Source of the DNA: Moniliella sp. 'wahieum'
Lineage: Eukaryota; Basidiomycota; Moniliellomycetes; Moniliellales; Moniliellaceae
Length of the DNA stretch: 64,000 nucleotides
Reading direction: 5' to 3'
Assembly (NCBI GenBank): GCA_003971905.1
Contig: RSEE01000107.1
Location: 62,001-126,000, forward strand
Part shown: positions 57,501 to 64,000 of the stretch, in pieces
How positions within the stretch are numbered: the first letter of the stretch is position 1
Layout: the number at the start of each line of letters is the position of its first letter
Position numbers and translations under genes: made by a program
Notes under the pieces: generated by a model
Told to the model about the DNA's origin: nothing
Databases searched by the model: none
Seen by the model: only the letters and a program-made list of their open reading frames with translations

Positions 57501-60078
57501 TTAATGATTAATGAGAGGCCGAGGCCTGAGAGAGGCCCTCAGCCCACACTTTTCTGATTGCTTCGGCCCCGCTTCTTCTACTCCACAGTTTTTTCTCACG
57601 ACAACTCACCACCTTCTACCTCTCTCCTTCGGTTGAGATCTGAGAGAACTTTATTTCCCCTCTCTTGTCTCGCTCCGTTCCGTTCCGTTCTCCCTCTTAC
57701 TTTCTCTCTACTTTTGCATGTGCATCAGTGCATCAGCAAACTCAACCAATCATTAATCAATCCCGATCGATCACCTGACCTGGTGAACTTGCCCTGGATG
57801 TAATAGCCGTTTCGTTTCGCGGGGAATCTGTTGCGACGGTAACTGGCTTCACCGACCGCAGTGCACTTCCGGTCTCATTGGCCCCGAGGCTCCGCGGACT
57901 CCGAGGACTGCTGATGCGCGCGTACTCGCATAAGCCAACGACTAGTAGTCTTCTCCTGTAGCCCTTGTCCTGCTTCCTACCACCAACGCCTATCTCTCGC
58001 CCGCAATCGATCGCCTACGCTACTGTCCTAAACGCTTCAGCATCCATTGCGGTCTCCATAGCCGAGTGAACCAGGACGTCGCTACACATCTCGGGACTGG
58101 ATCCAGTCGCATCAACAGCAGAGAGATATATGAGCAGCCCCCGTTCCAGTCCCAGGTGAAGACCGGTGTGATGTGGAAAGTGCAATGTCCTCAGGGCCCA
58201 TGAACCGATCAGTCACTAGTCTTGAAGTGTGTGTCGACGGTGGCTGCACCACAGCCAGTCTGATATGGAGTTGCACCATCAGAAATCGTGGATACCGTAA
58301 TATAACGTGGAGATGCCGTAATAGTGATGACCTCGATGACCGTCGGATCCGTAGCTACCGCACAACCAGTGGCAGATATCTACATCAGTTCTGCCGCCAG
58401 GACTCTCATTGCATATTCCACTGACGAGGAAGCACGGGCCAGCGAACCTGGTTGAGCGCACAGGCTGAGCCTAGTACGCGATCTCTTTCGGCCTTCTTTC
58501 GGCCTTACGCCTTACCCCCGACACATTTTATTGCTCCCACTGAAGCATGCAAGAGGGCTTAGCGTTTCGGCCCATTGCCTGCGCCGGGAGTGTAGAGGTC
58601 CCTGTTTTTATGTGGATCAGCCGGTCCCTTGGCAATTCCATCTCCTCGTTGGAGTAGAGATACGAACGCCAACTCGTCCAATGAGTCAACAAGCGTGAGG
58701 ACATTGAAGCCTTTTTTGTGATGGGGATCCAGTGTCATGGTATGGGGCTCTCGGCGGATTCTTGCATCCGATGTAACGCCCGATATACTGTGACCAGTCC
58801 TGGCAACTGTGATGACGGAGCTCGCACCTACCCTCTTCCAAGCAAGGATCGTAGAGCAGTCGAACTCACACCCGGTGGAGGTCCAGCGGGCAAAATATCG
58901 ACCTATATACGTGTCATTTGGGCTACATTATTGCCGTGTCCCCTTACCTGTTCATATATGTTCTGCTCTTACCCAACACGTGTTGAATTCATCTCCACTG
59001 GGGACCGAGGACAGCTAGCCCGTATGTTTTCTTCCCCCCCCCCCTCGGCATTCGGGAACGGTCATTGTGATAATAGCTCCTCAACAGTATATTAGTGCCC
59101 TCTGTCCCGATCCCGCTGTTCTTCCTCTAGTACTTCGTTCCTGGTTTTCCTTGTAGTCTTCCTTATTGCAGTGATGGAGACAGAAGGGTTCGTATAGTGA
59201 CATGTTTTCCCGCACGATTATAGTATGACCTTCCCCATTGGGACGTCTTTCTTGTTCGCCTTAATTGGCAAGTAATTGATGTTGGCGTTTTACTTATTGA
59301 CCTTCTTCGCCACACCATTGATTGATATCGTCTCCACCATTGCTCATCCATACGGTACAGACAACTGCACCTTCTCCATATACTAGGTTTGCCTCTATCC
59401 TGCGTTCTCCGCCTAGGCACATCTATCAGACTCACACGACTCAGGACGGCATGCCGTGCTAAGGGGCACTTTTTTGGCCCACTATATAGGCTCGTGTGGG
59501 CCCCCGGGTGTGAATTCTTGTTAAAGAGGACAAATGCCTACAGAGAGAAGGAGAGGGAGGGAGAAAGTGGCGGATCTATTCCAAGAGAGGAGCCCGTTAT
59601 GTGCAGAACATAGGGGAGAGTTGGATAGAACAGCGTGATGTGTGATGTGTGATCAGCTGCATGCATGACGGCACTGACAATCCTATATCACGTAGGAGAT
59701 TTGCCCTCTCTTGCAGATGTGGGCCCCCTGTTCCATCTGCGGGGTGGGGCCGAGAAGGCACACGAGGCATATACACCTTTTTGGGAGAGAAGAGGGGACC
59801 AGATACAAACTGAGATGGCCAGGCGACGGGTGTTGCGCTGGGCAGGATGGATGTGTGGCCCGTGCGTGGCTGGCGAGGGAGGTCACGTGCGTTGCGTCAT
59901 GCGTCACCCCACTTTAGGGCGGGCGTGGGCGTGTGGGCGCTGATGGCTGCGGCGGGCTGGGGCGGGCGAGAGCACGGCGTCCACAAGTTTCCCAGGGCAG
60001 CTCCACTCCAAGGGCGCCGCCGCCGCGTCTGCCTCCACTCGCCCGCTCGCCACCCCGCCCTCCATCGCGCCTCCCGCC
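54590..60078. other. 5.5 kb gene-free block
   Basis: The largest gene-free stretch of the window, between divergent genes. The left part (54590-55600) is very G/C-rich with G runs and is probably the promoter and 5' UTR of the double CRAL-TRIO gene. From about 55600 to 59700 the base composition is visibly lower in GC. It contains TACCGGTTAGCG-type motifs, GAGATCTGAGATC (about 55883-55895), AAACGTTAAACGTTAAACG (56133-56151), a GATTCAGTACTTTCA tandem (56404-56459), AGTACTC clusters (56990-57100) and CCTGAG/CTCAGG repeats. Open frames are short (up to 125 codons at 58718-59095) and show no domain I know. A non-coding RNA or a decayed element could be here, but I cannot show either. Confidence 0.5.
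56404..56459. repeat. GATTCAGTACTTTCA tandem
   Basis: Four copies of a 15-nt unit centred on the palindrome AGTACT, with slight variation in the first copy (CTCTC in place of CTTTCA). Confidence 0.85.
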
Positions 60079-62501
60079 ATGGCTGCCCAGCCCACGCCGC
60101 CCGCCGAGCCCATGGAGCTGCTGGCGGTGCCCGACGACAGCCACCTGCAGCTCGTCCTGCGCTCCCACGACGCCGCGTACTACAGCCCGCCTCCCACTCC
60201 CTCTCCCTCCGCCTGCACCCGCGCGCCCCGCCCTCCAGCGCCCTCGTCCGCCCGCCCTACCCGCCGCTCTCCTCCCCCCCCACCGAGCCCGGCCTGATGG
60301 CGGGCTCCTACCCCGCCTACCACCAGCTCCAGCTCAACCCGCGCGACGACCACTCTTCCCCGCCGCCGCTCTGCCCCACCTGCCACCGCCCCTGGGCCTT
60401 TCAATCGACTATCCTGAGCCCGATGCGCCCTCGCCCCCTCCCGCATCCACCAGCTTCGGCTTCCCGTTCCAGTCCCAGTCCTCCTTTACTGCCCCCAACT
60501 ACTTCCGCCTCCTCGAGGCTGGCCCGCGCGTCGAAAGTGATCCTCCTGCCGCACCTGCCCCGGACCCATGGGCCTCCCTTCCCGGTCCTGGCCGCATCTC
60601 TTCCCTTGACGACGAGGGCCACTCTGTTCCGGGCACCCCACGCCAATCTTCCAGCCCGCACCGGCCAACGTCGATTGACGCCTCCTCCACCGCTCCGGGG
60701 TACTACCGCCGTTTCTTTACCCAGATCAAGAAGCTGGGCCGCGGCGCTCGCGGCCAAGTGTATCTGTGCCAGCATGTGCTTAATGGCAACAAACTCGGGG
60801 TGTATGCGGTGAAAAGATGCCGTGGAGACGACCAGCAAGTCTTGCTCGACAGTTTGAAAGAGGTCTTGTTGATGGAGACGCTGCAGCACACCCAACATTA
60901 TTCACTACCAACATGCTTGGATTGAGAATGCACAAGCCTCTACGTTTTCCCCCTCGGTACCTACGCTTTTCATTCTCATGGCCGCCGCCAATGGCGGCTC
61001 TCTGGAAGAGTACGTTGCTTGGCTCCCTCGCTGGAATTGGGGTTTTCTTCGTGGGGTGCATGCCATGCCATCCTATCCATCGTGCCCTTCCCGTCCTGAC
61101 CGAGACTGATGCGATGCAGTTGGATCACGAGCCGGTCCGGTCGTCCGCTCGACTCGGGTCCGTCGACGCCCGTGGCGAGTGGCCTGGCCAGTCGTGCAGA
61201 AAAGCTCAAAGCGGCCTTCCGACTACGGCGACGCGCTCACACCGCCCCGCAGGCGTGGCGGTCCATTTGCTGCGGGAAGACGAGGTGCTAAGTCTCGGGC
61301 GGGACATCATTACGGGCTTGGGGTTCCTGCACAGCAAAGGGATTTTGCATTTGGATGTCAAGCCTGCCAATTGCCTGTTGCACTGGTCGGAAGATGCCTT
61401 GACGCCGACGGTGCTTCTGTCGGACTTTGGTTCGAGCGCGCTGTTGCATGACAATTGGCGCCGCCGACGGTCCGGCCACACGGGCACAATGGAATTCATG
61501 GCGCCCGAAGCGGTCCGGGTCAATGCACGTACGGGCCTGCTGGACGAACTGTCGGCCAAAGCGGACATTTGGTCGTTTGGCATGATCCTCCATTTGCTCA
61601 TCTTTCTCCGGCTGCCCTACTCGCAAGTAGAAGATGTGGACCAATTACGAGAAGAGATGCTGACTTACAGCGGGTGGCAGGACGAGTATGTTTTTCCTCC
61701 CCCTCGCCCCCTCACCTTCCACACATTGCTGCCACACACGCTAACCTGCCCGCGCATACAGAGCGGCCGAGATGTTAACCAACCTGCACACGTGTCAAGT
61801 CTTTGTCCCGCTCCTGGCGCGGCTACTGCAACTGGACCCTGTTGCTCGTCCTTCGGCCGAGGAGATCCTGGAAGACCTGCAGCGCCTTGCACAGGACTGC
61901 GGGCTGGGGCCGAGCGAGGAAGAGTCGGATGCCAATCGAGACCATGTACGGGAAGAAGCGCGTCTACGTCGACGGCAGCGCCAGCGACGGCACACGTTAA
62001 CCCGGCACCCGGCGTCAACGCCATTGGGACCACGATTGCTAGGCAGTGCCCACGCACAAGAACAAGAGCAAGAGCAAGAGCAAGAGAACGAACCATTGTG
62101 GATGACGGCCGACTTGGCTATGCACCATCCTTTGGTCAGGTACCAACAAGAACGTATGGGCTTGGTTGTGCCACCTGATCCTGCCGCCCCGCTGTCCCCA
62201 TCCTTCTCCAAGACCACGCGTCTGACCTCAACAACGTCCACCAACATCACTCCTACTACCACCGCCACCGGTTCAACCACCGACGGTGCGCTGTGTCCTG
62301 CTCCTCTTTCTCGTGGAAAAAGTCGGGGGGGACCTGTACTGTTACCCGCAGCGCATCCGCGAAGGAGGCGACTACGTTTTTCTCTTGGTGGCTCTGGCTT
62401 CGGTTTGGGCGGGCGGGCGCGCGGCGTGGGTCTTGTTCCCCCTCGTGCTCGTTGGAGCGGTGATACTGGCGTGGGCAGGCGAAGGCAGCTGTTCGGTCTG
62501 A
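60079..62501 (+). CDS. IKS1: Protein kinase, Iks1 family
   Basis: Fungal serine/threonine kinase of poorly known role. The start at 60079 (MAAQPTPPAEPMELLAVPDD) continues SHLQLVLRSHDAAYYSPP. A Cys pair segment (LCPTCHRP) and APNYFRLLEAGPRVES precede the kinase, as in Iks1. The kinase has KKLGRGARGQVYLCQHVLNG (Gly loop), GVYAVKR (VAIK Lys), SLKEVLLMETLQH, HIIHYQHAWIENAQASTF, ILMAAANGGSLEEYVAW, then HLLREDEVLSLGRDIITGLG, GILHLDVKPANCLL (HLD in place of HRD), SDFGSS, GTMEFMAPEAV and ADIWSFGMILHLLIFLRLPY. A 76-nt intron (61686-61761, CTAAC branch) comes before EMLTNLHTCQVFVPLLARLL. The tail has EQEQEQEQEQE and ends in two hydrophobic stretches (YVFLLVALASVWAGG; WVLFPLVLVGAVILAWAG), so the protein may be membrane-anchored. 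About seven frameshifts. Confidence 0.85.
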
Positions 62502-64000
62502 CTAGCCACAACGACTAAGTGACTCGGGACTAGTGACTCTGGAGGTTGGCTTTTGGAGAAGGGGGATGGACGATTGGTGATTGGTGACAGGTGATTGGCG
62601 ATCCTTACCCAGTTCGTCTGACGTCCAACAACGCATCAGAAAGGCCCAAGGGGAAACAAAGAGCAAAAAACGGGTTTGGCTTCCGCCTTGCACGCTGGTT
62701 GCTCTCCTCTTGTCCTGGGTTGGTAAGTTGAGCATGCAACAAATGTGGTTCGGCCACGGTGCATGCGGAACAGACGGATGGAGAGGGTACAAGCGAACAA
62801 GGAAGACTACGCAAGACACAGAGAGATGGAGTTGGAGTTGCAATGCAAATACAGAAGATACAGATACAGATACACATCCAGGTCGGATCAGAATACTGGA
62901 GAAAACAAAACGATGCCAAACGAGAGAAAAAGGGAACAAAGGGTCAGTTCAGTCCGTCCTTCGTGTCAACGATGCTCATGAATCGCATCGCTGCTCGCCG
63001 TCAAGGGAAGGCTCAGATGGTGGTGCATAGTAGAGCAGGCTCATAGTATGCCGTGGTCAAGCCACGTGCTCACAGCTCATAAAGGGATAGAATCATCTCC
63101 GCCAGACACTTGTATCAAGCACACACATACCATACTGGACAACAAAACAAAAAGAGCCAAGTCAGCAAATGTGCAATAAGGCAGACGTTTGGTCTGGAGC
63201 CTAGAGGGGGGGGGAAGGGTCATAAGTTTTTTTGGTATTTTGGGTGTCTTCACTGATCCTTCAGTAGCAGAACTGGATGATTCGAATCATACCCATGTGC
63301 GAGGTGCAGCGACTTACCATAACGAAAGGGGAAGAAACCAGGGCCCAAGGAAACCGGGCCAACGACCCGAGGGTCGAGCGTGGTCAGGCCAGGTTGCGTG
63401 TGGTGGTGTGTACCAACCCCCACGAGCTGGTTGGAGCTTCTGAAAAGCAAAAAAAAAAATAGCGCGGTGGAGGTCGGGCGGAACGGGAGCAACGTCTCTT
63501 ATGTTCCGCCAACGTGTGATCACTCGTGTCACATGTCACATGTCACACGTGATCACCTGGAAGAAACGGCGGGGGATTGTGGGGCCGGTGAGGCCGGTGA
63601 GAAGATGCATGCCTGATTTGTTGTGTCAATGAGCAAGCTGGTGGAGGACGGGCGAGCGACTAGAATACTGCGGTAACTTCGATAACCGGAATAACGATAC
63701 CCAGGTTGCAAAGAGATACAGACAAGAATGAAGTCGATGATCGATGAAGCTAGTAGGAGAAAAGACGAACCGAGACGCACAGACTGCTCGGTGCTGGGCT
63801 CTCGCACTCTCTACCTCTGCCCGCAGGATAGAGAGGAGCGAGGGCGGACAGCGACGCTCCCAAGCCGGCAAGGGGGTGCTGCTTCTCCCGAGAAAGAAGC
63901 AAGCGAAAGAAACCTACTCCCCACCGCCTTGAGAGCGTGAGGGCCTCAGTCGAAAGCGAATGTTGGGCTGGCAGTGTGGCGGCGAGCGTGTGTGCAGGAT
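62502..64000. other. Right-edge region, no gene recognised
   Basis: Open frames are short and overlap in several frames without domain features. An ATACAG hexamer run lies at about 62851-62875. A long near-palindrome lies at 63516-63556. The last 250 bases are purine-rich with no clear coding signal. Confidence 0.45.
63516..63556. repeat. 41-bp near-perfect palindrome
   Basis: GTGATCAC at both ends encloses a centre made of three TGTCACA units. The central 25 bases (63524-63548) equal their own reverse complement except at three C/G positions spaced seven bases apart. TGTCACATGTCAC is also present at 3885-3897 and in part near 38478 and 46755. It could be a transcription-factor site cluster or a cruciform-forming element. 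Confidence 0.7.

Noticed and set aside
58718-59095. 125-codon open frame in the gene desert
   Set aside because: No domain, no good start context, and an overlapping frame is equally open. Kept as uncharacterised non-coding sequence.
55600-59700. Transposon or retroelement remnant in the gene desert
   Set aside because: No reverse transcriptase, integrase or transposase motif in any frame, and no clear long terminal or inverted repeats.
1488-62501. Interpretation of the broken frames as pseudogenes or programmed frameshifting
   Set aside because: Breaks are too many, are spread evenly over housekeeping genes, lie in ordinary G/C runs without slippery-site logic, and conserved residues continue without other decay.
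1-64000. tRNA, rRNA or CRISPR loci
   Set aside because: I looked for B-box-like GGTTCGAATCC sequences and cloverleaf-compatible flanks and found only isolated partial matches (for example near 63277, and within coding sequence near 5383). No regular repeat-spacer pattern exists.

Overview
The window is nuclear DNA of a fungus, most likely a basidiomycete; an Ustilaginomycotina-like smut or yeast is my best guess, not a proof. The reasons are fungal orthologues (Iks1, Sqs1, Mrh4, Nup82/Nup88, Mtr-type permease), GC-rich coding sequence, few short introns (59 to about 260 nt) with GTACGT/GTATGT donors and CTAAC or CTGAC branch sites, and many hexanucleotide microsatellites inside and between genes. 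I see 17 genes I can name to a family and one more with a tentative assignment. I see no rRNA, tRNA, CRISPR array or intact mobile element.

The most important practical point is that almost every gene is broken into pieces by single-base frameshifts. Protein similarity continues across each break in the next frame, the introns are intact, and the missing base usually lies in a short G or C run. This is the pattern of an assembly with uncorrected homopolymer indels, not of decayed genes. The gene spans below therefore join several reading frames.

Layout, left to right: 1-1487 no gene; PFKFB on minus (1488-3513); COX6/COX5A on minus and U2AF2 on plus, divergent (5186-8173); STI1 (8888-10733); a USP36-like deubiquitinase (11424-13334); an Mrh4-like mitochondrial RNA helicase (13841-17252); a gene-free 3.4 kb block; an amino-acid permease (20674-22680); an NPC2/PG-PI transfer protein (23500-24353); SQS1 (25379-29346); mitochondrial Trp-tRNA synthetase on minus (30004-31366); NUP82/NUP88 on minus (31661-34722), divergent from GID5/ARMC8 on plus (35125-37827) across a CATGCC repeat; eIF3f on minus (39648-40723); a Ser-rich protein that may be a p31comet-like HORMA protein on minus (about 41040-43406); a GPI-type secreted alpha/beta hydrolase on minus (44498-45914); CMC1 on plus (47898-48425); a very long protein with two CRAL-TRIO (Sec14) modules on minus (49808-54589); a 5.5 kb gene-free block; IKS1 kinase on plus (60079-62501); and 1.5 kb without a gene.

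The genes are mostly housekeeping and do not form one pathway. Three serve mitochondria (COX6, CMC1, MRH4, plus the mitochondrial WARS), several act on RNA (U2AF2, SQS1) or translation (eIF3f), and two lie close to the control of glycolysis versus gluconeogenesis (PFKFB, GID5), probably by chance. The unusual items are a PFKFB that lacks both catalytic histidines of its phosphatase half, a hydrolase whose nucleophile serine is glycine, a tandem double Sec14 protein, an arginine/acid (not arginine/serine) N-terminus on U2AF2, and gene-free blocks rich in short self-complementary repeats.
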